DNA of 64,000 nt, from NCBI GenBank assembly GCA_009599575.1, contig VWND01000075.1, positions 496,001 through 560,000 on the forward strand, written 5' to 3'. Of this stretch, positions 43,501 to 54,750 are shown in pieces. Positions within the stretch are counted from its first letter, which is position 1; each line of letters starts with the position of its first letter. A program made the position numbers and the translations under genes. Source of the stretch: Blumeriella jaapii (taxonomy: Eukaryota > Ascomycota > Leotiomycetes > Helotiales > Drepanopezizaceae). The notes beneath the pieces are model-generated. The model was not told the origin of the DNA. It did no database searches and saw only the letters and a program-made list of their open reading frames with translations.

Positions 43501-46500
43501 GCGGCTACAACGGCTTTGCTCTCGAAATGTCCTATCTCATTGATCTTTTCCGCTCTTGCCAAATTACAGCTGGGCATCATACATTGGGTAATTGATAGCG
43601 AAGCAAAGCTTGTTGGTGGAGATACGCTGTCAAGAGCTGTAAGTTAATTTCTGCCACTACCCAATCACTCGCTAATGCAAAACAGGTTGCAACACTATGG
43701 GCGATGGTGAAGAAGTTAATCAAGAGACTACTGGAGAACAATAGTCACTCAAGGATTCTCAATGAATTAGAGTTATCGATCTGTGCTGGTTTCGAAAGCA
43801 AACACAAGAGTGTTTTTGTCGGAACAGTCAGTTTTTGGAATTCTTCCTTTGGCTCATGCGAAGAGCATTTAGAATATCCCGAGCACAGCAAAGAAGTCTT
43901 GCTCCGTGTTCGTCAAATCGCCGAAATCCAGCTCCCTTCCTTTCCCGACATCCTTGAAGAGGAGCCTTCGGCGAACCAAAGACAACCTGTAGATTTTCTC
44001 GACCCCCAAGACTCGTCTGATCTCCCTGCCGAAGAGCAGTCTCCTATGACGAGAAAATTGAGGTCAGCAACGCCACGTGTTTTGATCCAAGTCAATCGAT
44101 CAACGTCAGCGAAGAGGTCTCGTGAGACTACCCCTCCTTTTGGCAAACGAAAGTCGAGAAAGTTGGATGTTACGCCTCGATTCCGTCATGACGACTCGCA
44201 AGTACAGTTCGAAGCTATAGAGTCTTCACCACTGGCAGATAGAATCATGGACTCTCAGCTCTTGACGGACAGGCAAAAGGAGACTAAGGAGCGGCAAAAT
44301 ACTGATCAAGCTATGTTCCCCGATCTGAGATCCACTCCGGTTGCAAAAGAGAAATTGGTGCAGAACGATTCTGAGGTGGATCTTCCTATCCATCGTTCTT
44401 CGTCGCAATTACGGACTCGAAACGTCACGATTACTCGGGCTACCACACCTACTCTTGTGCTCCCGAGTGACGACGATGGGTTTATCGCTTCTTCTCCGAC
44501 TCCTACCCGCGCTATTCAGGGTGAGAAGATGATCTTGGATCCTCCATCATCTCCGCCTGAGGTCCTCGCAAAGGAAGCGAGGCTCTACAAGGATTCTTAC
44601 CTTGAGGTCACACCATCCCCGGGACCAATACAAGAGCCTTCGGAATCGGCTAGCGAAGATGATGAGACGAGTATGGATCTAGACCATACCACGGAATTCG
44701 TCGAAAAGCGTCTTGAACTTTCGGAGCTTGAGCCTTCGTCAATTGAGAGTCACGAGGTTGCCAACGAGACATTTTCCATGGGACCTTCTGCTCAAATCAA
44801 TCCTTTCATATTTACGAACAGCACCATCTCCAGCGTCGAACTTACACCTCAAGGACGTCATAGTTCATCCGTGGAAGAAGATCCTTCTCGGCTTTTCAGG
44901 ATTTCTCAAAGAGAAGAAGACACGACGTCGGCAATGGAAGTCGATGGCGAGGAACCCTTGACAATTGAAGGGCATCCCGACCTTGCCAATAAGGGTCTAT
45001 CTACGATTGGTAGTCTTAATGACCCTCAGCATCCCGGCACGCCGATTCAGCCTACTTTCAATTCTCCAGTTGGCGATTTCGTCGATGCACCGTCTAGTCC
45101 CGCTTCGTCCGATAAGCAGGTATTTGAAGATGCCGTTTCTTCTCCCCCACGCATGACCAGACAAAAGGCCGCACAAGCCCGAATTTCATCAACCACATCC
45201 GATTTTGGCAATGACTCAAGTTTCGTCCGGATGATGGCAGAATATGACGAACCTGCTCCTGCTAGACTCCCTAGAAATGCGACCCGAAACACTCTCAGAC
45301 GAAGTCCGCGAGTGTCTTTATCAAAATCTGAGATCCCCCCACGCCAGAGATCCCTGTTTCGGCTCGAAGATCGCCATTGAAACAAACCACCAATGTTCAA
45401 GACGTAGACCAAGCAGTGCATTCTACATCGGACCCAACAAGGTCGTCTTCCATACTTTCGTTGGTTCCAGAGACGCCAGGATTCAAAGCTAAAGTGCCAA
45501 TTATCGGGAACGACGGAGTAGAATATGACGAGGAAGACACCATTGTTGTGGACACCTCTAGTCTGCACAGGTTTCAGCCCACAGCCACACGTAGCAAGAG
45601 GAGTCGAAAGCGAAAGCATCAAGACGTCAGCGGAGACTCGAACGAAGTACCCGACAGCCAGAACCCCGCGGCTGGACGAGACAGTGGGTACTTTACGTTC
45701 GCTTTCCGGTTTCTCGCTGACGCCTTTAGATACTTCTCCAAAGAAGTCATCTCCGAAGAAGAAGAAACGACCCCGAGGACGGCCTAGAAGGGAATCTCGG
45801 ATAAAACAGGCCGAGTCACAGTCACAAGATGCCGATTTGAGTCAGGAATTTGGAAGTCAGGATGTCTCGGTGGATCTGGATGCGCCAGTAACCGATGTGG
45901 CATTTTGCAGTACAATGAGCTCGTTTACTTCGAGCGTCCAGGAGGACGAGATGGAGGAAATCGACAGAACGGCCAGTCCGGCTAGGACCAATTTCAAAGT
46001 CGAGCAGACCTCCGAAAAGTCTGTTGAAGAAGAGCCTACCCGAGAGCAGCAGTATCACAGGCAAATTGCATCTACTCTATCATCTAGCGGTGACCAGGAA
46101 TCAGGGGAAATCCTGCCTACACCCTCCAACGGAATCGAGATACGCGCTGCTACTGAAAATTCTTTTGTCGAAGAGACCTTGGCAGCGCCAAGTGTGGAAG
46201 CCGAACCGCCATTCGCCATCGGACAGGGCGCCAACATGGGCACTTCAGATGCCAACCAGACTAACGAAACAACTGTCGACATAATAGAAGAGACACGCAT
46301 CGAAGAGTTCACTCTTTCCCGCAAATCCAGCTCGCCTGTCGTGGAGGAGACACACATTGAAGAATCGGTCCTATCGGAAAGCTGGAGCGCAGCAGCCGAC
46401 AAGCCAGCAGTCATTGTCGGCAAAGAACTCGATATTCCTGAAGCTATTATGACAAAACCATCAGCTGCCGCGCCGTTAGTCTCTAACACTCCCGCAACGG

Positions 46501-46664
46501 TGGACAGCATGGCCGACAGGCTGCAAAGCTTGCTGGACGATTTGCAGACGGCGTCGCTGAGTAGAGAGGAAGCAAATCGGCTGGAAGATCTGTTCATGGA
46601 TGCGAAGGGGCACTTATATGGTGCCGCGAGGAGGGGCAGGCTGTCGGCGGAGAAGGAATGGTAG
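40573..46664 (+). CDS. RIF1: telomere and replication-timing factor RIF1
   Basis: Exon 1 (40573-43638) and exon 2 (43686-46664) join across a 47-nt intron (GTAAGT donor, ACAG acceptor), about 2,014 residues. From about residue 145 an alpha-helical repeat region (PTFAIMLDSILQQLAGNDRS, LKALKAKMGLLCHFIGQDLL, EIRTQAITFAFEAA) is that of the Rif1 N-terminal domain. The second half is acidic, Ser/Pro-rich and disordered. Rif1 limits telomere elongation and delays origin firing by bringing protein phosphatase 1 (PP1) to MCM. KVLW (residues 77-80) and SILK (117-120) resemble the RVxF and SILK docking pair. Frame breaks in a run of six C (45335-45340) and returns near a CCCC run (45664-45667), so about 110 codons read in another frame as given; two one-base corrections join everything with no net change of length. 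Confidence 0.88.
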
Positions 46665-47579
46665 GATTCGTGAAGCGTGGCATGGTACGATAGGGCCAGG
46701 AGCGAGGAGTTTCGGGTTTCTTTTGTTGCTTTTAGCAGAGCGTAGTGTCTTTGCTACTTTATGTTATATATGTCCCTATTGTTTGGCGCGGCATTGCTGG
46801 CGTACGATGATGGTGATCACACGTGTGTGTGGAATAATATTGCGATACCATAAGAAAAGCAATCCACGAGTTTTTTTGTCTTAGTCTGGCTCTCGGCTTG
46901 TAAAGCCAGATGACGGACTTACCTCAATGATTATATATGCCTACCTAGGCAACCGATCAATTCTTGCCCGTTCTCGAGCCAACTCACCCACTTAAAGCAT
47001 TGCTACCCTTAACGCTTTTTCATACACAACAGCGCCGACGATAACTAAACTGCGAAAGCTTTAGGGTGTTCTCTTTTAAAGCGACGGAATGGACAGTTGT
47101 AAGTACAATTTTGAATTCCTGTGTTACTTTCGTGCCATGTTGTTGAAAATTTGCAATGGTGGATTGCTGAGTGATGTTAACAGATGATTTGGAATGTGAG
47201 AATCGTTGTGATTTGCTCTAGTGTCAACTCAACGCAAATGCAAGCAAATCCTTTGCAAGTATAACGAATGCATCCATAAGTGTGATGATTAACGCAATTC
47301 TCAGCCCAGCACGAGACCCCAACCGAGGCCCCCAAGAAAGCTCACAGATGTCGGCTCTTCCGAGAATAACTGGACATTAGCAACCGACAGCAAAGAGAAG
47401 ATTCCCCAAGCCCTCGTTCAGGACGTCTTCCGACACTTGGTAGCAGCGCAATACCCACTACAGCAGTTCAAAACTCGACACCCCCCCAGCCCGTTCATGC
47501 CCCCGCACCACTCGCACGTCGCTATCCCCCGCGTCAGCGATCCATCCCATCCCATCCCATCCCATCCCATCCCATCCCC
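46665..47579. other. convergent intergenic region
   Basis: This lies between RIF1 and a small secreted protein gene. A possible tiny cysteine-rich coding unit (47089-47292) is discussed as a finding but not supported as a gene. Confidence 0.4.
47543..47579. repeat. (CCCAT)n microsatellite
   Basis: Seven CCCAT units just downstream of the stop of the small secreted protein gene. Confidence 0.95.
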
Positions 47580-48011
47580 TCACCTCACCCCTTCCCGCCA
47601 ACGAGCAGAGGAGCACTCACCATAAACCGGCAGACACATGCCCCGGTCCCCCGTCGGCTGGCAGCTGACGCCGACCACCGGCCGCGGCGGCCCCACCTGC
47701 ACGCCGCTGCCGTCGGCCTTGCGCGCCACCTGGGCCGGCGACGCGAAGGAGAAGCTGCACGAGGCGTAGAGGTCGAAGCTGGCGGGCTCGACGGTGATCT
47801 CGCTTACGGCGAGGGGGTTGGCGAGGGCGTAGGTGTTGCCGTCGGCGGCGAGGGGGAGGGTGTAGCGCGCGGGTCCGCCGTGGAAGGTCAGTGTTAGGTT
47901 GGCGTAGGTGAAGTGGGGGTCGTCTGGGGCGCGGGGGGTGAGGGGGGAAGAGGCCGTGAGGAGGGGGGCGAGGAGGAGGAGGAGGAGAGGGGGGAGGGTA
48001 GTGGGGTGCAT
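47580..48011 (-). CDS. small secreted protein, unknown
   Basis: Starts at the ATG of MHPTTLPPLLLLLLAPLLTA, a strong signal peptide, and reads 143 residues to 47580. The mature part has FTYANLTLTFHGGPARYTLP, NPLAVSEITVEPASFDLYAS and VQVGPPRPVVGVSCQPTGD, a beta-rich pattern seen in small secreted fungal proteins of unknown role. The final residues (GECSSARWREGVR) may be wrong: a good donor (GTGAGT) follows the VY codons and a short last exon could replace them, but I could not find a convincing acceptor. GC content is far higher than in the flanks. Confidence 0.65.
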   Translation of the reverse strand: MHPTTLPPLLLLLLAPLLTASSPLTPRAPDDPHFTYANLTLTFHGGPARYTLPLAADGNTYALANPLAVSEITVEPASFDLYASCSFSFASPAQVARKADGSGVQVGPPRPVVGVSCQPTGDRGMCLPVYGECSSARWREGVR

Positions 48012-49365
48012 GTTTGGGGGTGGATGGATAGGTGTGTGGTGGTTGGTTGGATGGGAGTTTGGTCTGTTGGTTAAGTTGGAGATGGGGATCGAATAGCTTA
48101 TATAAATACCTACATAGAGATAGGGGAAACGAGGGAAGTATCACCGGACCCTTAACGCTTCACAGCGTTAAGAAAGCCCTCTTTCTCCTCCTCTCTCACA
48201 CACACACTCTCTCTCTTTCTCTCGGGCTTCTGAAGAGCACCGTAGGATCTAGCGCCAGTCACACAACGAGGATCCCAACTTGGTCTTCCGCGCGTACACG
48301 AATCCTCTCCCTTCTATTTCCATCCTGAGAATCAGAACCATCCGAGCCGTCATACCACCAGGCCATGCATTGGCAGGGTCGTCAGTGACATGTCACCTGC
48401 TCCGCAAATACGAGGTCGTGTGCGACGCTGGACGGGAGCTCGTCGCGTAGCGAGAGCTGAGGGCTGAGGGCCGAAAAATAGAATCACCTGTGACGATTAG
48501 CTGGGCATCTGCCGCAGCACTTCCGAGCGTCGTGGCTCGAAATAGAAAAGAAAGGGAGGAAGGAGGGAGGGAGGTGTGTTGGTTTAAGCGAGATGGATGT
48601 AAACAAACGGAGATTGTGCAACCTCCGTATTGCGGTACGCCTTTCCCCGGCTGACATTTGATCAAGTATCATGAAACACCTGTAGATATTTGATGTCAGT
48701 GACTGATGCGTCATCACTGGTATCCACTAGCGTCTAGGTTCCAGTACTATTTTCTACATTCTGTTCTGTACTACCCTATCTAGAGCCTTCTCCATACTCC
48801 ATCTGAAGCTTAAAATGAGCATGTCTAGCCACAGTCAATTCCCCGGATGAATCTCGGACCACATTTTTCAGCGGTGAGGAAGCACTTTATCGTCCACTCT
48901 GATGGTCCTGGTTATGAGTCTAGATATCGTAGACGTCCGTGTCGCAGAGGTATCAAATTTTCAAAATTAATGGTTTCTTAATCTTGGTTCGAGGGTTAAA
49001 GGACCGGCGAGAGCAAGTGACCCGCTAATTATTTATCGAACTTCGAGTACTCGATCGCTGCTTTCTTGTCAAGTTGAAAGTTTCCAAACATCCATGTTTG
49101 GTATTCCTAACCATCCACCCAGTCCATTCACGCTATTCCATGCCATGCACGCATACATCTCATCCCAATTCAACCGCCCTCGCGCGAAACACCACCCGCG
49201 ATGCCCCTAAACAGAAGCCGCCTAGCTGACGATGTCTTCAGCTTTAAAAGGGGAGCGAGAACGTACATCCTCGGGGATATCAAACGCAATTCAGGCCACC
49301 CATATATATCCGCCTCATCCTACAGTACCACTCCTGCCTGTCAACCAATGACGCGAAACTCCAGG
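48012..49365. other. intergenic
   Basis: Upstream of the secreted protein gene a CT/CA-rich microsatellite lies near 48182-48223. The remaining kilobase is AT-rich and shows no gene. Confidence 0.45.
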
Positions 49366-51011
49366 TCAACCCGAGTCAGCATCATCAGGTAGTTCCTGGA
49401 ACCTGCCCTCCGTGATAGCCTTCTCAACTGGGTTCTGCACGCTCATGACACCAGTCTTCTTGAGTCTATGTTCGTGTCAGATTTTCCATCCAGATTCGTG
49501 TCTCATAATCCCGAGCAAGGCAAACGTAGGGAACGAACCTCTCAAACAGCACAAACAATTTCTCCGCCTCCCTCTCCTTCTCCTCCTCCGTCATATCCTC
49601 CATCTGCACCTGCTCCTCCATTTCCAGCAGTTGTCCCGTAATAGGGTTCACCCGCTGCGCCATGCTTTCCTGGCTAGCACGCGTATTGCTGCTCTCGCTG
49701 CTCGTGCTCCACGCCTCCAGCGCGTTCTCGGGGATCGGCACGTTGTGCTGAAACAGGAAGCCGGACGCGAAGCCGTAGCCGACGTTTTGCACGAACGTGC
49801 GAGCGTCCTTGTTCGAGAGCTCGAAGAGAAGCGCCGAGATGGATTCGCGGACTTGTGGTGTGGTGGGGTTGTTGGTTAGCCGGAGAAGGCGGGAGGGTAG
49901 CGTTTCGGTACGCCCAAGTACCTGCTTACGATCTTCTTCGGAAGGGAGGAGGAGCTTGCCGAGGTATTCTTGGACGTCTTTGGGGGCGAGGGGCAGAACC
50001 TTTCGGAATAGAGTGAGGAGGGGTGAGACATTCTGTTCGAGCTCAGTGTCTTCATAGAATCTGACGCTCTTGTCCAGGAGTTCTACGAAGCGATCTATAT
50101 TGACATTTGGTGTTGATCTAGGGAAGAGGGTAGCCACATTATCTTTGTGCTCTAGGTCCAAGTTCATCAGTGCATTGACTAACGATCCGATTGGCGGTTC
50201 CAGAGGCTTGGTGCTTGAGACAGAACGTTTGGAGAGAATGAGCAAGATTGGCTGAACTGCCGCCGAGAAAGCTTGGATCCGTTGCGGACAGTGGTGTGTG
50301 ATATTGAACATCAGCTTCGCCGTCTCAATCAGAGCCATGTCTTCCATGGGGTCAAATTCCCTGGCTTTCTTCTGCTTCGCGCTGTATTGCTTCGAAGTTC
50401 TACTGATGTTCTGGCATATGCTTTCCGCCAAATGGTAATCGTCAATCAGCTTCTCCAAATTGAGGTTCGTACCGTATGTACTGAGAAAAATGATCCGGGA
50501 TACTAGGAACTCGTCATCTCGGTTGTCATTCTTCAACCTGCTGCAGGCCTTCTGCTCGAATCCCAAATCTAAAAAAATTTGTCTCGTCTCGGGCCTGAGG
50601 AGGAGAGCATTGGCCAGTACTCGTAGGGCATTTCGAGAAGTTGTGAGGGAGGGGCTGTTGAACGCGTGGCGGGCTATTGTCTCTATCCCCTGAAATTAAT
50701 TAGCCAATGCATCTGCTCGAACAGAGAGTGACTTGCCTTCTTAGTGAAGATGGGGTCGGAGTCGGCAGGGTCGCGCCCGTAGACCTTCACTTGTTCTAGA
50801 ATTGCATCTCGTTCTACCAATGTCAGAAAGGTGGTGAGAGTTGAACATTAAGCTTACGGTGTGGCAATAAGCTGATATGCTCCAGGTCAGTTGTCAGTTT
50901 GCCCATGAGGCTAGTAACCTCTTCGAGTTTCTCTGCCGCTGTTAGCAGGCTTCCCTACTTGCATGAAGATTACTTACCGGCTCCCTTTGATGCCGTAGAT
51001 AATGTAGACAT
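49366..51011 (-). CDS. RIC8: Ric8/synembryn, G-alpha exchange factor and chaperone
   Basis: Five exons: 50978-51011, 50858-50938, 50737-50813, 49539-50689 and 49366-49465, 480 residues, all phases consistent. The protein is an armadillo-like helical repeat with the Ric8 landmarks QRDAILEQVKVYGRDPADSD, GFEQKACSRLKNDNRDDEFL, SRIIFLSTYGTNLNLEKLID and the C-terminal LEMEEQVQMEDMTEEEKERE and KKTGVMSVQNPVEKA. Ric8 folds and activates heterotrimeric G-protein alpha subunits and in fungi controls growth, conidiation and virulence signalling. The third intron has a GC-AG border (GCAAGT donor at 50731-50736); a GT alternative would not keep the IFTKKGIETIARHAF join. First exons are very short (34 and 81 nt). 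This is one of the few long genes here without a frame break. Confidence 0.93.
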
Positions 51012-52539
51012 TGTTGAGCTTGCCAATGGCTTCCAAGCTGCTGGTTTCTGTATCGTCACCGGAAAATAGTATCAAACGCTTTCACGGCTTCTGAAGAAGC
51101 TGTTTCCAGCACAAAACCAAAGTGTCTTGATTCAAGCACACCCTTGCCTTTGTTCGAATCTAGACCCTTCGTTTCGTAATATTTTGAGTGCTGAATTTGA
51201 CAGCTGAGTATTGAATTCGACAGCTGGCAAGCCAAATCGTAGACCTGAAAGCCGGCCTGGTCGGTCGCAAGAAAGATGCAGGAGTCGGGACCCCTAAGAG
51301 CACAAAGCTTCTACCTGCCAGACAACGTGTCTACCAGGTCTTGGCTGGCAGATATAGATCCTGCAAGGCCGTCGAGATATCGTCTTTGATAGTGTCTGCT
51401 GTCCCAGTGCAACGTGGTGAGAGAATCACCGGCTGTTATCTGCTATTGGAGCTCCTGTCCCACGTCTCACGCCACGCGCGATGTAACCGGGCCTCGTACA
51501 GCCCTACGATATGTACAGTATGTGTATGTATGTATGTCGGGCCAGGCGAGAGCTGCAGCAGACCGAGGGATATCCGGGACCGGGTTCGAGGGTTCGAGGG
51601 CGTACAAGGAGAGGCCTGGAGGGGGATCGCGGGGTACTGATGTGCTCGATTCAAGGGCAAGGGGATGGCGGGTTCTGGAGGGGGAATACTGTCGTCGTCG
51701 AGGGGCAAGTCGGAGACAGTAGTAAGCGTGCTGCATAGACAAATCTCTGCATTGTAAGCTTTGTTGACATCGGCGTGCTGGTACTGTAGCAAAATTGGCG
51801 GTTGGCGTTGGTGCTGTAGTTTGGTTCTCGGTCTTCAAGGATCTTGCATCGGCCTTTCGGCGTTACTGTTGTTGCGTTACTGTACATGGAAATAGCTTGG
51901 CGCCAAAGCGCTGTGGTACAGTACAGTACAGTGCAGTACATATGTGTACAGTATTTACTTAGTCCATCATTCTGTACCTATTCATCAAGCTTCTTTCCTT
52001 CTCATTGAAGTAACATTACTCCTCTTTCATGGTGTACTAACACAAGTAAGAAAACGGGCTAACTGATTATTCCAATGGTGTATCTTTTCATACTGTACTG
52101 TAGTGCATGACCATCGGCCTAGATCGTCACGTGCTTGGATAAATCAATATTGACACTTTAGCGAGAAGAGCAGACAGGCTCGATCTCTACTCAGTACCAA
52201 ACCCGGGAACGCAGTGCGTGTCTCTGCTACAGGTCCATACATTCTCCGATGTAGACATTCAAGATTGCTGACCTACAGTTTTTACTTTCCTTTCTCAAAA
52301 TTCCTTAATTCGCTCTTGCCTCGACAAACGGGAACCGCAAAGCAACACGATACGGCGACTCAGATCTTCTTAGGATTTTCAGACACTATGCATTATCAAC
52401 CCCATCCTCATAAGACCTGAGCACCTGATCATTATTTACATCATTTTCTTGTACTCTTCGCTCAGAGCCTAGTGCCATTTGCATTGAACTATCCCAGCAT
52501 TTCGAGAAGCGTCACGACATAATTCCCTACAAATCCATC
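51012..52539. other. divergent intergenic region
   Basis: This is the shared upstream region of RIC8 and the next plus-strand gene. Around 51908-51955 GTACAGTACAGTACAGT-like repeats form short palindromes. No gene is supported, although several overlapping open frames exist on both strands. Confidence 0.5.
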
Positions 52540-53550
52540 ATGGCTAGCGATGGCTTCATGCCAGTTTCTCGAAATCCAAACCGAGATCCAGTACATCAAC
52601 GTACCGTGTCGGCACCCGGTCGATTTTATTCAATTCCTACCCCAGCGGAGGAGATGACACTCTGCCAAACGGTCTCAGCTTCAGCATCGTCAACTAACGA
52701 GACTGAGAAACATACCAACCCATCAACTCCAGCATCTTCAACCTTAGGAATCAGCTCCGCATACTTTCTTTCCCATCTGCACATACTACAACCGGAACCG
52801 CGTAGACACACTTTCCATCCATACCTTCTGCTGGAGACAAACAGCAAAAGTGGACTGTTGAAGAAGGCGTACTCTCTATTCAAGGCATTCCTTGAAGACA
52901 GATACGACTTCTACACACTCCGATCATTGCGAGAGGAAGCCTATCAAGACAAATACCCAAATAGCCTCCCCTCTCGGATTCAACAAATATGGATGGGAAT
53001 GGTGCTTAAATTGATGTCAACATTTCACGAGAGCACTCGCTGCCCCGAATGCCTGCAAACCCCCGTCACCTCCAATTCGTATCTGCAAATGAACCACTAT
53101 CTCTACCATCCCGCAAGCAGCGATTTCGTGCGCCTGCGCCAGCGCCTGTTCGACCAAGATCCGGTGCTACTGCAGGAGGGAGAGTGGCATGCCTACGTGG
53201 AAGGTCTATATCGGATCACCACAATGTACTGGGAAAGCCAGACAACAACCCCGGAGGGCGAATTTTTCAGTTGGAGCGCGTGCCGCGAGCCCCCATGTTC
53301 AACAACGGCTCTCTTAACAAAGACGGGAGATGTCCAGGGCAGCTTGTGGAAGGGCCGGGTTTTAGAGGAACCACTTCCGGTGGAGGCGGCATCGCGACCA
53401 TGTTCAACAACGGCTCTCTCAACAAAGACGGGAGATGTCCAGGGCAGCTTGTGGAAGGGCCGGGTTTTGGAGGAACCACTTCCGGTGGAGGCGGCATCGC
53501 GAGAGCCGTCCACGAGTAGCTTCGATCTGGGGCAACTCCTCTCGGCATAA
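52540..53550 (+). CDS. unknown protein with internal 35-residue duplication
   Basis: A single exon of 336 residues starting at MASDGFMPVSRNPNRDPVHQ. The N-terminal third is Ser/Thr-rich and probably disordered. The middle is helical (LLKKAYSLFKAFLEDRYDFY, IQQIWMGMVLKLMSTFHEST) with a CPEC pair. The C-terminal part contains two nearly identical 35-residue blocks (CSTTALLTKTGDVQGSLWKG and CSTTALSTKTGDVQGSLWKG starts). I do not recognise the family. The blocks end close to the stop, so the duplication lengthens the tail without breaking the frame. A short alternative frame over the repeat is Gly-rich and equally open, so the exact C-terminus is uncertain. Confidence 0.6.
   Translation: MASDGFMPVSRNPNRDPVHQRTVSAPGRFYSIPTPAEEMTLCQTVSASASSTNETEKHTNPSTPASSTLGISSAYFLSHLHILQPEPRRHTFHPYLLLETNSKSGLLKKAYSLFKAFLEDRYDFYTLRSLREEAYQDKYPNSLPSRIQQIWMGMVLKLMSTFHESTRCPECLQTPVTSNSYLQMNHYLYHPASSDFVRLRQRLFDQDPVLLQEGEWHAYVEGLYRITTMYWESQTTTPEGEFFSWSACREPPCSTTALLTKTGDVQGSLWKGRVLEEPLPVEAASRPCSTTALSTKTGDVQGSLWKGRVLEEPLPVEAASREPSTSSFDLGQLLSA
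53293..53502. repeat. 105-bp tandem duplication
   Basis: Two adjacent 105-bp units (53293-53397 and 53398-53502). The two differences I found by eye are transitions (CTCTTAAC versus CTCTCAAC; TTTTAGAG versus TTTTGGAG). The near identity indicates a recent event. Confidence 0.92.
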
Positions 53551-54165
53551 CCCGGAACGCGATCCATGGCTGGAAGAACGCGGGTGGTTCTTGGAACGAG
53601 AGCATGGTTGCCTTCAACATCGTGGAGACGAGAAAAAGAGAACTGAGTGATGGTAAACGTGGCGAGACGTTCAGCACCTGTGAAAGAATGGTACGGGCAG
53701 CAATCCTTTTCGGGAAGCTTTGGTAGATGGCGATTACTTAGCGACAATTGAGCGTTCATCTGACATGCCTCGTGTTTAGGCAGCTTCCAAGACTTCGTGG
53801 TGGCCGTTAGGCATACGTTTTTCCAACCTGAAATTTCCACAGCCATGACTACGTAGATCATTGTCTCGGTTCAGATGAAGCAGCTTGCCCCTGGACTTCT
53901 ACTTTACTAGGAGTCGAAATCGAGTTTTTCGTGTAAACGTGAGCCAAAACTTCGCTCTTTTTTTTGTCGAGGAGGTTTCGATAACGCAGATCTCGCATGA
54001 TACAGATCGGCGAGTAAGCTTGTATCAATTACTGTTGAACAAGTATCAATCCCTTCCGTAGCAAGTCCTTTCCGCTGTCAGCGGGCTTTCGAAAACCACT
54101 TGCAGCTTTTAAGCCAGATGAGAACGACTATCATCACTATAATCATTTCGGCCTATGGACGACAA
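53551..54165. other. convergent intergenic region
   Basis: No gene or repeat is recognised. Confidence 0.4.
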
Positions 54166-54750
54166 TCAAGGCCAATTCGACATGTAGTAATCTCCCAACG
54201 GTCCCCCAACGCTCGAGTAAACAGCCTGCGTGAACATCTTGTTCTGCCACTCCGGCGTCCCCTCAGACAAGCAACAGAGACAAGTCCCGACGATAGAGTC
54301 CAGCTTCGGATCCCCCACACACACCAGAATCTTTCCAGCTCAAGGCCGTCATGAAGTTTGTGCAGGGGCGCGATTGTCCGTCTGCTCTGAGGCGGTGTTT
54401 GAGGAGTTCTTGGTCTTCGATGGGTTTGCCAAAGATGAGCTCGAGGAGGATGCCGAGATTGCAGAGGGTAACGCGCGTGGTGAAGCGGGACTCCGTGGTC
54501 GGGATGACTGGTATTCGAGCTTCTCCCGGACCTGCGGCATCTTTGACCGTGAAAGACGAAAGAGGCTGGAAAATAAAGGTTGCTCTGCAAGGATCTCGGC
54601 ATCGCGCTGGCGGGAGAAAACGTTTCCCATTTCCTGCTTACGTGCTAGCCACGGCGTTGCCTGTAACTGGAGGAGCGATTATACGAGGATCGTGGCAAGC
54701 TCCAATCGCTTTTTCTGGCTTCACTTTGCGCGGTAGCGATTTTTATTATC
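54166..54750 (-). pseudogene. DUF7580-like protein, C-terminal part only
   Basis: The minus strand reads FQPLSSFTVKDAAGPGEARI, TTESRFTTRVTLCNLGILLE, LIFGKPIEDQELLKHRLRAD and FMTALSWKDSGVCG. After removal of one base from a run of five C (54312-54316 on the plus strand) it continues DPKLDSIVGTCLCCLSEGTP and NKMFTQAVYSSVGGPLGDYY to a stop at 54166. This order (LGILLLEL-like, ALSW, C-rich, QAVYSSVGGPL) resembles the C-terminal region of fungal DUF7580 proteins, often linked to prion-like or HeLo systems. A 57-nt intron with a GTAAGC donor (about 54597-54653) gives a short upstream exon, but the N-terminal domain is absent, so the gene is truncated or the rest is too diverged to see. Family assignment is tentative. 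Confidence 0.42.

Noticed and set aside
48960..49030. GGTTCGAGGG, resembling a tRNA B box
   Set aside because: No matching A box, anticodon arm or seven-base acceptor pairing could be found. The same holds for the GGTTCGAGGG copies near 51585.
51341..51838. Several overlapping open frames on both strands upstream of RIC8
   Set aside because: None has a motif, signal or consistent splice; mutual overlap suggests chance.
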